The notes under the pieces: model-generated
Databases searched by the model: none
What the model was told of the DNA's origin: nothing
The model's input: only the letters and a program-made list of their open reading frames with translations
Assembly: GCA_933228895.1 (NCBI GenBank)
Contig: OW121856.1
Span: 17,935,805-17,999,804 of the forward strand
Reading direction: 5' to 3'
DNA length: 64,000 bases
Origin: Platycnemis pennipes
Taxonomy: Eukaryota; Arthropoda; Insecta; Odonata; Platycnemididae
Part shown: positions 30,888 to 42,295 of the stretch, piece after piece
Numbering within the stretch: position 1 is the stretch's first letter
How the letters are laid out: the number at the start of each line of letters is the position of its first letter
Made by a program: the position numbers and the translations under genes

Positions 30888-32890
30888 ATCATCATTATCA
30901 GTCAACAATCCTTACATTACTTTGGCTCAGCTCTCCACTCAATTCCCCTATAAGCTTATCTTTTCATATATACGTATTTCACCTCTTAGGTTTCCTTCAT
31001 TATTTGCTCTACAAATCTCATATACGAGGCCTTTCTTTGCCTTTCTTGCCGTTCACCAGTCCTTAGACGATTGTCTTCATTAGGTCATCATGCCTCATTG
31101 CATGGCCGATAACATTTCCCAGTCTTCTTTTTAGTTAGCTTTCAGAAGACTTCTCCTTTCTCTCACTCATCTAAACACTTTTTTGTTTGCCACTTGGTCG
31201 ATCCAATTAATCTTAATCATCCTTTTGTAGCACCAAATTTCAAACTATTCCAAGCTTGACTTTCCTGCAGCTGTCATCGTCTATGCCCCACTGCCATAAA
31301 GAAATATGCTTCAGTCACCCGCTCTGATGAACTGTTTCCTTAATTCTACGTTTGTATTTCCAGATGTAAGTAGATTCTTCTTTTGATGGAATGCCCACCC
31401 CATATGCATGAGCTATTCTACTGACTATTTCTTTCTTGCTTAGTCCAGCGGGTACTCGGCTTCTCAGGTAATAGTACCTATTCACCTCCTACGGTTTTTT
31501 TTCCTAGTTTAACAAATTTGTCCTGCAGCATACCAATATTTCAGTTTTCTTTTTATTGATCTTCAGCTGATATCTTGTTATTGTCCTTTCCATGGTTATA
31601 AGAGTCTTCTTCAAACCCCTCTCTGTCTCTGCTATGAGTGCTAAGTCATCGGCAAATCGCAGCATGCTAATTTTTTCTCCGTGGATGTGCACTCCAGAAG
31701 ACTTCTCTTTGATTTCTTTGAGGGCTCTCTCGATGTAAACATAGATAATTACGGGAGATAGAGCACAGCCTTGTCTCACTCCTTTCCTTATTCTTGCTTC
31801 TTCACAGCTGGGTCCAGATTTAATCTCAGCTACTTGGTTTTTATACAAATGTGGATAATTCTTCGGTCTCTGTATAACACTTCAATTTATTTTCGATTTC
31901 CAAGCATTGAATTCTAATCCACGTTGACAAAAATGTTTTCCAAATCCACAAACGCAAGGAACATGTTTGCTCTTCTCCATTCTCTTCTCTATGAGCAGCC
32001 TTAAGGGCAATATTGCTTTTATTGCTATAGGAACTCCTCTGCTTTTCGTTCTATTCTTCTGTAGATGAGCCTTGTCAATATTCGATGCATGACTTGTCAG
32101 GCTTACAGTACTAAAATTTTCGCAGTTCTCCACTCTCTTCTTTTTGGGAATAGGAATGATGATGTTTTTCTGGGTCCCTGTCCCTGGGTGTTTCTCCTGT
32201 TGAGTACACATCGCAGATGGTTTTGTAAAGATGGGTTAATGTCTTCTCTCCCGCATTTAAAATTAGTTCGGCGGGAACTTCGTTAATTTTGGAAGCCATA
32301 TTTATCTCCTTAGGTCCCGTACCACTGCGTTGAATTTTGACAATGAGATTGACGCTCCCATATCATCCTTTTCCACTTCACTCTCTTCTTCGATTACTTT
32401 CACGCTAAGATTCATTATATGATATAATTCCTCCAAATAATCTTTCCATCTCTTCACTTCATCTTAATTTCCAATCAAAAGTTCTCCATTCTTGTCCCTT
32501 ATGGCATTGTATCTTGCGCTTCGTTCCATGAAGTGGTTCCTGACTGCCCTATAGGTAGCTCACACTCTCCTATGTACAAGGTCACTGTGTACATTCTCGT
32601 GTACATCCTTCATCCAAATTTCCCTAACTTTCCTTACTTTGCAACTTATTTCATTTCTTATTCTTTGGTAGTAAAGTCACCCTTCTTCAATTTTCGTATA
32701 CTTGTACCTACATCTTTCTACAATCAGGTCTAAGACTTCTCCCATTATCTATGGCTTCTTTTTGATAATGTTTCTTCTTCTAAGAACTTCGTTTGTAGCT
32801 TTTTGTAGTCCAATTTCAATGTTTTTCCATCTCTCTCCCACTGATTTCTCAGTCAGAACCTCTCCTACGTAGTTTCTTATTCAATAGCTA
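30888..32890 (-). mobile_element. RTE-like non-LTR retrotransposon (family B), 2-kb degenerate copy
   Basis: Read on the minus strand the order is: a linker before the polymerase (32890-32300), NEVPAELI..GEKTLTHLY (about 32290-32230), IPKKKRVENCENF with SLTSHAS (about 32150-32090), a decayed finger/palm region, GVRQGCALSP (about 31780) and the catalytic FADD box (about 31650), then the thumb TITRYQLKINKKKTEIL and the C-terminal tail. The 3' end at 30888 carries GAGTGGAGAGCTGAGCC and a short ATG repeat. Frames are broken repeatedly and no endonuclease domain is visible, so it is a 5'-truncated dead copy. Confidence 0.85.
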
Positions 32891-33734
32891 ATTTCAACCT
32901 GCATTATATAAGGATATATAAGCAAACAAATTCGGCAAATTATCAGAATTTTGAAACTTATTTGCATTCTTTTGATGACAAGATGACTTTGCTTTTAAGA
33001 GTATCAGGTTTCTACCGCATTCCAACATTTTATTCCCAAAATGCTTCCAGAATATCGTAAATGGGAAGTAAAATCGTGATGCGAAACTACCCCGTGTAAT
33101 GAACATCATAGCAAGTTTAGCATAAATAACTTGGTTGGTCAACGAGTTTATTCAAATGTATTCAAGATATTCTACGAAAAATGCGACTGGTAGAACAAAC
33201 CGTCACAGATCAGTTAACACCAAATACGTCGTCATCATACGTCGTCATACGTCGTCGTATCTCTATATCTGTGGTCGTCATACACACTGTCGGATATTTT
33301 ACTATAACAACGATGGTTAAAATTTAGGCTAAACGTTTGAAGTAAATTCGACGCCGATTTGCTTACAAATGACGTTAGATATATATTAAGAACTCCTGCG
33401 TGTTATGCTGGATTTGAACAGATTAACAAGATTAGAGATACATATTGTCGCACCGAATGATTTATAACGTCATTTTTCCCGCGTACTATTAGAGAACACA
33501 AGAGGAAGAATAGCAATGGGGTAGGTAGGTAGGTAAAAATTGTAGGAATAGTCTGTAGTGCATGCAGCATTTTTAATATTATACGATACTATGCATGCTA
33601 GGGAAATGCAGATAAAGATATTTATTGAAAATATTTCTAACCAGTAATTACTTTGTAGACACAATCAAGCTGCCCTGACTTATATACCTAAATTGTTTCC
33701 ATGTATTAGTACCATGGTATATCTCAGTTTCATG
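32891..33734. other. Intergenic sequence, short simple repeats only
   Basis: AT-rich. It holds a CGTCGTCATACGTCGTC-type simple repeat at about 33228-33260 and a GTAGGTAGGTAGGTA run near 33521-33536. I see no gene. Confidence 0.75.
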
Positions 33735-33822
33735 TCAGTAGGGCATGTGCAGGTGATCTTCACCCCCTGCCACACACCCTGGCGGTGGCTTGCATGGTAT
33801 TACGTAGATGTAGATGTGTATC
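33735..33822 (+). mobile_element. Solo CR1/Jockey-like LINE tail (family A)
   Basis: The tail core TTCACCCCCTGCCACACACC, followed by GGTGGCTTGCATGGTATTAC and a TGTAGATGTAGATG end, is without any coding part. Confidence 0.8.
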
Positions 33823-33931
33823 TACAAGGGAGCTCCGAAATTTTGCGCCTCTTGAAGTGCGCCTCTTGAAGTACAAAGTTCCATTTTGCTCATCAAACAC
33901 CATCTCACGTCTCTTCGCTCTCTCATCCCTT

Positions 33932-34228
33932 CACTGTAAAAAGTTGATCTGATTTTCAGTGCGATCTGAATTTAAGCGCTGTCTGGTTGTAAGGCAGGAA
34001 CACGGATTTAAGGTACGGAAGAGGCAGGAACATGGATGGTTGGTACAGGAGCAGTTGAGCAGGAAGCAGAGGAAGCAGGATTCTGGATGGTCTGATTTTC
34101 AGCCGTTCACCTGCCTTATTTTTAGACAAGATATTACTGGTCAAATTCAACATACCCTGTCTTAAAATTGTTGCATCTGAAATTCAGATCGCTTTTGTAC
34201 CTTAAAATCAGATCTACTTTTTACAGTG
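33932..34228. mobile_element. 297-bp foldback element with CACTGTAAAAAG termini
   Basis: The ends read CACTGTAAAAAGTTGATCTG (from 33932) and, on the opposite strand from 34228, CACTGTAAAAAGTAGATCTG. Pairing continues with GCGATCTGAATTT on both arms. The middle contains a purine-rich imperfect repeat of AGGAACA-GGATG units. There is no transposase frame; target duplication is unclear. Confidence 0.75.
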
Positions 34229-34284
34229 TTGAAATGCATGCAGATTAAAAACCACCAACCAGCAAACAAAAGGTCAGTTCGGAA

Positions 34285-34480
34285 TGCGAGGGCAGACCTC
34301 ACCACATAATACCTCCGACGGAGTGTTAAAGTCACCATCAGGATATGAGAGCCAGTTCCTTTTCCTGTGCTACCTGTAGTTTCCCAGGTGAAAATACGAG
34401 GCCAGAAAATCAGGCAGATTGGGAATTCGTGTCAAGAGAGCTCATACGGGTCCAAAGCCAAGACTTCCGGTTAGCAACCC
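34285..34480. mobile_element. SINE body remnant
   Basis: The block GAGCCAGTTCCTTTTCCTGT (about 34349) followed by GCTACCTGTAGTTTCC matches the block in the SINE at 3540-3765 (GCCAGTTCCTTTCCCTGGGC). Its promoter boxes are not recognisable here. Confidence 0.45.
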
Positions 34481-34739
34481 AGCACTAACAAATTCTGAAT
34501 ACACAGGTATCGTGTGGAATCGAACACCATTTAGCAATAACGAAAATGGGCAATATCAGCAATTGAAAGTTTTAACACGACCTAGGTTTCATTTTTTACA
34601 GCATCTTCTGGCCTTGACGATACTGGACATAGCGAAATCTAGCTCAAATCAAAAATTTTATTTCTGGATACTGCCCATTTTCTCTATTCCCCAGTGGTAC
34701 TCATCTTCACTAAATAACCAAGCCGTCGAATAAATGTCA

Positions 34740-35170
34740 CTCAGCTCTCATGCATCAGGAACACTCACCGGAGGCGTCATAACGAGTCTTGGAAAGGCGG
34801 CTTACGTTCTTATCAATGTGGTGACGCTATCAACGCCCTAAGTAGGGCTAACTCGCTCTAGCGGTTCCCGGCCACCAATCGAAATCACTGCTCCCTGCCG
34901 CGCTCACAGACACAACACGCGGAGGGCGATGCCCTTGCACCCCTACACCAGGTGGCGCGGCAGGTGCCGCTGGACGGACGGTTGCCACCCACCCCGATTC
35001 GGACCTCCCGCCTAATCGAGAGGCGGCTGAACGAATCTTGGAGAACGGCTCTATCGAGCTGAAGGAGCAGGAAACGAACGCACAGGTCGGTGGGCGAATC
35101 AGCGTCCATCGTTCGTATTCCAGTGCAAATATTAGCCGAGGGGAAAGGGTGTGAATGAACGGCGAAGAAG
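34740..35170. promoter_or_regulatory. GC- and CpG-rich island with CTCF-like motif
   Basis: About 430 bases rich in CpG interrupt AT-rich intergenic DNA. At 34946-34958 is CACCAGGTGGCGC, which contains AGGTGGCGC, the core reported for insect CTCF, and matches the vertebrate core closely. The minus strand is open for about 75 codons (34885-35109), without a recognisable domain. It could be a promoter/first exon of a gene outside view, an insulator, or a GC-rich repeat. Confidence 0.35.
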
Positions 35171-37149
35171 ATACACGTGCCCCGTTTCGTAATTCATCGA
35201 CGAAGTTTGCGTCGCTATTCCTCTGACCTATGAGAGGGGTAATAGGTACCCAATGACTTATGAGAGTAATTTTAACGATAAAAAAGTAAATTTACGCAAT
35301 TCATCAATACAATATATGCACCATCCAACTGCCAACAACCTCGACACTGAAGTAAATACGGAGCGCTATTTTGAAGTTACACGCGATGGCAATCATAACT
35401 AGCTTAAACATAGCCCCCGACCCTAGTTTATAGAATGGTATGTGAAAAGCAGCCGAAGCATCAAAAGTGCTTTGTATAGCAGGCTGCGTAGACTTTCATA
35501 CTTACGGCCATGAAAATAGTGAACTTGGGCGATAGAGCACTCATGAGGAAGCCGAAAACCGAAATACATAAAACGTTTTCCCACGAAAAACTGTACCAAG
35601 GATAAATCAAAGGAAATTGAAAAAATGTACATTTTGGCCAATCCAGCTCCGAAAAACAAATGAGGCAAGCTTAGTGGGAAATGGCGAACGGAAGCGCTTT
35701 ACAATTAAAGATATAAAACCAAACGAAATCAAGGTATTTATGAGAGTTAAAACTTATTCAAAGGATATACATTATTTTTTTTAATTAGGAAAATAAGAAT
35801 GTATACATGACTGCATCACTACTAACGGGTGGTTTTTAATTATGGTTAAGCACATTTAATGCAAATGGTTGTCATGGAAAATGATAATTTCATTTATTAA
35901 TGGCTGCATCATCATCATTAGTCAGCAAGCCTGAGATTGGTTTGACGCAGAGAGAGGGGAATGGAACACAGAAACAGCTCAGAGAGAAATCCATAACACT
36001 GAAACACCGATTATAAGGCTCACTCTTCAATGACATAATTATATAATAGAGAAGAGGATGAAAATAACTATGAAAAAGGAATAATACAAAAGAAAGAGCA
36101 GGGATGAACATCATGTAATATAAGACGTTAACCCAAGACACTACGTTGAAATTAAAGGTTTGGCTGGACTGATAACCTGCGTGAAAAAAACACCATCGAT
36201 GCTGAAAGTCTTTCAAGGCATTGATGATAAGAACTGACCCAATAATGCAAGAGAATATTCTGACAACGATTGCTACAATGTCTTGTTTACCGATTTCTAG
36301 GCTAAGGCCGAACTCATACTCGTAAATTCTGCCATAAGCAAGCTCACACTTTTCTTTACGCTGGTCTCAATATAGAGGAAAACAAAATTACGCTACGTCA
36401 CTACGTGACACATATGCATCACCAAGCAGAAGAAAAACTCTGTGGAAATCTTCAAGACAAAGTCAATGCCTCCATTTTTCTATTTCCTTCCGAAAAATTA
36501 TTTACGAGGAATGTGTCTCAGGTGTGTCTCATACCGATTTTATTCAAATAGCTCTCATTAAATGGGGAAAGAATGATTATGAGATTAATATTATTTTTAT
36601 TTGCGGAGACCCTGGTTTAAGGGGTTGAAACTACCCTTTAATTTCACCTCCTAAAACAGTTTTTTGCATATATCTTCGCTTGCATATGTGATAAAATTTT
36701 AAATCAAAATGTGCATCATTTATAATTACAATACGCTTCATTTAACACCATAGCGATACTTTGGGGTTGCACCCCCTATTTTTTATTAGGGATCTGATTT
36801 TTTTACGGATATTTTGGATCCTTCAAATTAACCTTGAATAAATCCAATTACTCAAACCCAATTTCTTGAAGGGAAATTTACATGAAAGTTGACATGTTTA
36901 AGGTTTTTTCGAAAAAAAATAATTAAAAGGGGGCAAACCACTCCAAAAAAATTGTGTTTTTTTTTGTATTGAAGAAAGTCGACAAATCACTTATTTTGCA
37001 TAAATGTGTTTGCATGCATAATTTTGTCTAGTACTGTACACTACTATGTAAAACACATATACTATTGCTAGTCAAATTCAAGGCAGAAAGCTACTTTTCT
37101 GGTTACAATTTATTTCAATGCATTGCTTCGTTTCAAATAAAATCCAAGA
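35171..37149. other. Intergenic AT-rich sequence with a short LINE tail remnant
   Basis: A short family-B tail remnant lies at about 35907-35950 (minus strand; CTCTCTGCGTCAAACCAATC with a neighbouring ATG repeat). Open frames at 35423-35668 and 35890-36216 on the minus strand have no recognisable domain. Nothing else is seen. Confidence 0.65.
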
Positions 37150-37572
37150 TAATATATTCAATCATGGCGTTAAAAATATTCTGTGAATACCAAATTACAT
37201 ACCTACTGGATCATGATCAAGACATTCAAGAAATTGATTGCCGAACTGACAGTTTCAAAATGTCCTTCTTTCCTCGTACTATTAGGGATAAGAATAGCTG
37301 TACATAATATATCCACTAATATAAATACAAGTGAACAATGGATAGCATAGGCAGTTGCATGTTGGTTTAAGGACTTAACTAACTAGGTCCCAACTAACAG
37401 ATGTTATTGCACGCTTGCTTTCCCTTTTTTATCTTTTTTTCATTGTGAAGTGTAGAATAGAATATAATTATAATACTTGTTATGCATATCATGAAATGTA
37501 TGTATGGTGTAAATTCACCCCCTGCCCCACACCTTTATGGTGGCTAGCAGTGTATTGTGTAGACGTAGATAG
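37150..37572 (+). mobile_element. CR1/Jockey-like LINE 3' fragment (family A)
   Basis: It encodes the last residues of the LINE frame, LLDHDQDIQEIDCRTDSFKM then SFFPRTIRDKNS (37200-37295), matching the copy at 57.3-57.4 kb. The untranslated part and the tail with CCCCACACCTTTATGGTGG, ending GTGTAGACGTAGA, follow. It is 5'-truncated. Confidence 0.85.
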
Positions 37573-38663
37573 CTTCGTTCCCTGGAAACTAAATTAAGAC
37601 TAAGGATATTCGCAACGGTAGACGTGCATCATGGTGGTCTACAATTCGTCGAAGCGTCACGTAGCATGATAATGAGACATAATCTTAAACTGGAATAAAG
37701 CTGAATAGTAACTGGTTAAAACATTATGATATGCCGTTCTATTACCTCAGAGCTGCGTAAAAAGACGTTTATTTTCCCCCCGTAGATAAAATAAAAAAAC
37801 AATAATGTCCAAAACATATTTCCCCTGAATCTGGGACGAAAACGAATACCGATAACATCGCAGTGACTCTGTCTACCAAGTTTTATAGGTCTAGATTATT
37901 TACTCATCCACTGCTACAAGAGTCGCTCGGACAAGCGATAGCACTAATCCGTCGGAGAAAAAAGTAACCCACCAATGGTAGTTTTTAGCACAATGATTGA
38001 GCCACTTTTCGATTTCCCCCTTTCTTTGCGCAGCCTGTCACGTTATTTTAATATGACCAGAATTTACCGGTTAAAAATCCGTTTCGCCTTTCATGAGAGC
38101 TGCTTAAGCTGAAACTCTACCTTTTATCTTTTATTCGAGAAACCTCCCGATGAATCGTCACCCAGTATCTTTTTCCCTTTGCACACAATATTCAAGAAAG
38201 TTATTTCTCTCCTATACGACAGTGAGGCATCTTAGATGATAGGATATCGCACTGTTTTAGGTCAACTCTCTCAAGGACGAGGGATTTATAGGAACTCTAC
38301 TTCAACAAATTCAGTGGAAATAATTGGCGTGACATTGGTGAGAGAGATGATGACCAGTGATTCAGAAATCGGTCCTCTGAGGTTAAGAGAGTGTTCTTTC
38401 AGAATTAGTCATTTTCGGGAGCAGCTGCGTGTGGCGCTTTGTCGAACAAACTTTCGTGTCCTTTCCAGGTCGCATCTTCAGGGTGAATTAAAATTATTAA
38501 ACTTCTTCCTGGTATTTATTGCGAAGGGGGTCCCCCCTCCTCCGTACCATGCCGGTGTATGCCCGGTGACGGAAATCACTTAGGGAGAATTACCCAAGTG
38601 TTTCTTCGAGCGAGTGTTCCTCCACTTACATTTCATGGCTCTTGAAGGTTGGCCATTGTATGA
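37573..38663. other. Intergenic sequence, no recognisable content
   Basis: The open frame at 38236-38583 (115 codons) shows no family motif. I see no gene or repeat that I can name. Confidence 0.6.
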
Positions 38664-39140
38664 GCCTCCAGAGCGGCTCTTGACTTCGTAGAATCCGCTT
38701 TGCACCTCCATGGGCTTGCGGTCCTCGCCCTCCAGAGGAACATCAGGAATAGACAGTTCAGCTTAACCGACATCGCCGAACACGTATGGGAAAGGCCTAC
38801 CCACAATGTGGACTTCGAAAATGCTAGACTCATCGCTAGGGAGAGGAATCGACTTATGCTAAAGGCTATCGAAATAGTAAAACATCTACTTTCAACAGGG
38901 AGGACAGCTATTTACTCTCCAACTCCTGGAAGCGACTTTTCCACAAACCAACCAATCAGGATGCAACTGGGTAAAACCAAGGCCTATTTAAGACGGGAAA
39001 AAACTGGCATCCAACACTTTAAACCTGAAGACGCCTGCTGCAACGACGGCGAACCTGTCATCTCGAAGATAGTAGATGTGGAGGATAAACCCGAAAAACT
39101 AGCTGCGTCTACTGCCCCACTCCACGGAAGCATCCATTAA
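38664..39140 (+). CDS. Unassigned open frame, possible retroelement endonuclease-like fragment
   Basis: The frame is open from 38664 (after a TGA) to the stop ending at 39140, about 158 codons, without an obvious ATG near its start. The segment SLTDIAEHVWERPTHNVDFE followed by NARLIARERNRLMLKAIEIV resembles the C-terminal pattern (AEHxxxxxHxxxFExAxxIxRExxxxxRxxxEAIEI) of GIY-YIG-type endonucleases found in Penelope-like and some other retroelements. The remainder (GKTKAYLRREKTGIQHF...) is unrecognised. A LINE fragment abuts it on the other strand. It may be part of a decayed mobile element; family assignment is inference. Confidence 0.35.
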   Translation, partial: ASRAALDFVESALHLHGLAVLALQRNIRNRQFSLTDIAEHVWERPTHNVDFENARLIARERNRLMLKAIEIVKHLLSTGRTAIYSPTPGSDFSTNQPIRMQLGKTKAYLRREKTGIQHFKPEDACCNDGEPVISKIVDVEDKPEKLAASTAPLHGSIH

Positions 39141-39510
39141 CATTTACTTAAAAGGTTTAACCTAAATTTTAACCTGCCTTCTGATATTAATTCCCATTCT
39201 AGTTCTTCTATTAAACTCGAAATCCAAATGCAATTATCATAACGGCTTTTACCAAATTATAGCGGATCCCCTTTGCACACGCTCTAATTATTTTATTATA
39301 CCTTCCTCGTACGGATCGCATATACTAGCGGCATATTCTAAATGAGGCCCGACAAGTGTAAAATAGCTTCTCTCTCGTACTCTCTCATCGCATTTGCCTA
39401 GAACTCTTTTTACGAATCCTATTCTACGGTTTGCTACACTAGTTATTTCCCTGATGTGTTTTCTCCACGACATGTCTTCAGTGATTTTGAAGTATTTAAT
39501 ACATTCTAAT
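39130..39510 (-). mobile_element. CR1/Jockey-like LINE fragment (family A relative)
   Basis: On the minus strand it reads KYFKITEDMSWRKHIREITS, then VANRRIGFVKRVLGKCDERV and SYFTLVGPHLEYAASICDPY (39510-39300), clearly homologous to the copy at 56.9-57.1 kb. The downstream part (39290-39130) has lost its frame and the tail is missing. Confidence 0.85.
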
Positions 39511-40745
39511 TGAATAAGTGCAATGAAGAAAAAAGGGTAAATTTTAAAGGTAAAAACCATTAAAAGTAGAAAAGCAGTAGTAGTAATTGACTATGAAGTG
39601 ATGGAGATCCTCTTTCTCGGTATATTTTCAGGAGAGTTGGATGACTGGAGTAAAAGGAGTTTTGAACTGATGATGGGAAAAAACAAAGCACAGCGAGACG
39701 AGGAAAGAAATGGCAGTGTATTCACTAGGATGTTACTTGGTTTCATATCCAGCTGGAACTGTCTTTTCCGATAGAAAACTCATTAAAATACCATTATGAT
39801 GATTTAATGATTATTTACTATGGCCACCTTATATCTAAATAGAGGTTTATCGAGTTTTCCACCCGGCCAGGTTGTCCAAACTAGATTGAAAACTACATCA
39901 GAATCCTATATTCACGTACATTGGAAAACTCGAGAAGCTTTCATTCACCAAGTTCACCGGAAAACCACACATTCTCATTTTATCTTACATCATTTATTAC
40001 CAAGTTTTAACTATGCCTAAGGATTGTCCCACCACTCTCAACTTTATAAATGTTGGATGTTTAGAAAAGAAAGGATTAACTCAAGCTAAAAAAAAAGATG
40101 ATGCCAACAAAATAGCTGAGAAACTGACAAAATACTAACCGAATGTATTACAGCCATTAATCGGTATATCAAGCATTGCTTAATTTAGGCGTATGCCAAA
40201 AATCTTTCACTGGCTTCAGTTTCCAAGCAACTTTCCAAGAGATATCTTTCACACTTACATAGTATGAGAAACTCGAATCTATGTTACATTAGAAAACCAT
40301 GTCTATTTTGTAAACTACTCAGTACGCAATGAATAATAAACATTTAGAAAAGAGTAAATATTTTACCAACACTCACTCAGTTCAAAGTGTGAAAAAATCT
40401 ACTTATTGATATCAAAAACTTAGAGTCATTCTTTTCGATTAATCAGACTTTTCCTTTAAGCTAAGTTCAAGGCTCACTGGAAATAAAAATTAACTTCTAC
40501 GCTGAAACAACGTATGAGCCTACTTGGGTTTCACTCACCATGCAGTAGCACGAGTGATGCTGAAGTGGAATTTCATTTTAAATATTTGCAATCGAGTTCA
40601 ACAATTTATATTTATGCTTAAATACTTGATGTTTTATCGTATAACTAAGCAGTGGAGATTAAGATTATAATTAATTATCAGCAAGGAGATTAAGATTCAA
40701 ACAATGATTATTTCCCCAGTCCGATGGATTTTTATCCATATACTT
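39511..40745. other. Intergenic sequence with possible family C remnant
   Basis: Bases 39890-39970 contain ACATTGGAAAACTCGAGAAG and CCGGAAAACCAC, diverged from the family C block at 19060 and 29410. The rest is AT-rich with nothing recognisable. Confidence 0.5.
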
Positions 40746-42000
40746 ATCTACAACTACATTATGCCATGCTAGCCATCATTAAGGTGTGTGGCAGGGGGTG
40801 AATTCACACCAAACATGCACTGCATATAATGCATAAAATATGGTTTAATATTAATATATTAGTCTAAACTTCACTATTTAAAAAGATAAAAAACAGCGAA
40901 TAAAGCATGCAAAAATATGCTGTTAGTTGGGTTAGCTTCAAGTCCTTATACCAACATGCAAATACCTATGCTATGGATTGATTCGCTCGTATTGGACATA
41001 TTTACCGCTATTCATATCCCTAATTTTACGAGGAAAAAAGGACATTTTGAATCTGTCAGCTCGGCAATCAATTTCTCTAATTTTGTGATTATGGTCCAGT
41101 CTACGATAGAAAGTTGGGGTTCGCAAAATATTTTTAACGTCATCACTGAAAATATGGTGTTGGAATTTGTTTAAGAGATTAAGTCTAAATTCCAACCTGC
41201 GATCTGACAATGATTCCCAATTTAATTCATTTAATAGACTGGTTACGCTAATAAGGTTATCATACCGTCCCTTTACAAATCTTGCCGATTTTCGCTGCAC
41301 TCGTTCAAGTTCATTATTTAGACCGATTTCGTAGGGATCCCATATACCTACTGGCAGCATATTCCAAATGAGGCCTAACAAGGGAAAAGTAGCTGATTTC
41401 TCGTGATCGTGATCATGATCGTCACATTTACCCAGTACTCTTTTGATGAATCCCAGTTTACGATTAGATTGCCCCATTATTCCACGTATGTGTTTACCCC
41501 AGGAAAGATCATGTGTCAGTCTTATTCCAAGATATTTGATGGATTCCACGTTTGTTAATTCATTATTACTTATTTTGTACGTGCTAGGAGGAGAACAATT
41601 ATTTTTCAAAAAATTGATCACAATTTTTTTAAATTCAATTCTAACTGCCATGTATCACACCATTTTTCAATTTCTTGTAGATCGTCATTTAAATATTCTT
41701 TATCATTTGGGCAGAGAATTTTCCTGTACACTTCAGCGTCATCGGCAAATAGACGAAGCTTACTTTTTACCACCTTATTGATATCATTTATGTACATACG
41801 GAACAGGAGTAGACCTATCACCCTACCTTGTGGGACACCTCAAGTGACTTCAATTGCCGGGGAGGTAACACCGTCCAAAACAACCATTTGCACCCTATCA
41901 TGTAGGAAATCATTTATCCATGATATAATATTACTGTCAAACCCATAAGATTTTAATTTCAAAATTTGCTTGCTATGAGACACCTTGTCAAAAATCCATA
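40746..42000 (-). mobile_element. CR1/Jockey-like LINE, 1.25-kb 3' part with reverse transcriptase C-terminus (family A)
   Basis: Read on the minus strand: DKVSHSKQ.LKLKSYGFDS (from about 41995), INDFLHDRVQ, an in-frame stop in VT*GVPQG, YINDINKVVKSKLRLFADDA (catalytic box, about 41760-41735), WCDTWQLELNLKK, then ESIKYLGIRLTHDLSWGKHI, GFIKRVLGKCDDH, SVTSLLNELNWESLSDRRL and the end with SFFPRKIRDMN. The tail lies at 40746-40830. A local GATCAC-type expansion (about 41403-41422) inserts HDHDH and is followed by a frameshift. The element is 5'-truncated and inactive. It is very similar to the inverted copy at 56.5-57.7 kb. Confidence 0.92.
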
Positions 42001-42190
42001 TATCCACCCTTATATCCATTTATATATTTTGTTAATTGCCAAATTGGAAATGAACTGATGGTATCAAATACATGCCACATTGCCACAGCCATTTACCACA
42101 CCATATAGGATCTGAAGCAGGAAAAGAAACCCAGAAAATGTTCCCGTTGGCCCCAGACATACAACGAACAATTATAAAGCAGCAGAGGTG
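42001..42190. other. Intergenic spacer
   Basis: Nothing recognisable between the LINE body and the following solo tail. Confidence 0.7.
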
Positions 42191-42194
42191 TAAT

Positions 42195-42295
42195 TATTTC
42201 ATGTCAATAGTTAATGTTTCGTGATCACCCACCCTTGCCACACACCCTCGCTGTGGCGTGCAGGGTTTTACGTAAAGGTACGTAAATGTAGAATC
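42195..42295 (+). mobile_element. Solo CR1/Jockey-like LINE tail (family A), diverged
   Basis: TTGCCACACACCCTCGCTGT followed by GGCGTGCAGGGTTTTACG and GTACGTAAATGTAG matches the family A tail with several differences. No coding part is attached. Confidence 0.7.

Noticed and set aside
33228..33260. CRISPR-like or regular spaced repeats
   Set aside because: It is a short CGTCGTCAT simple repeat without constant spacers; the window is eukaryotic.
33521..33536. Telomere-like GGTA repeat
   Set aside because: Only four GTAG units; does not match the insect TTAGG repeat.
34885..35109. Minus-strand frame in the CpG-rich block as a gene
   Set aside because: Cysteine/arginine-rich product without domain; GC content alone keeps the frame open.
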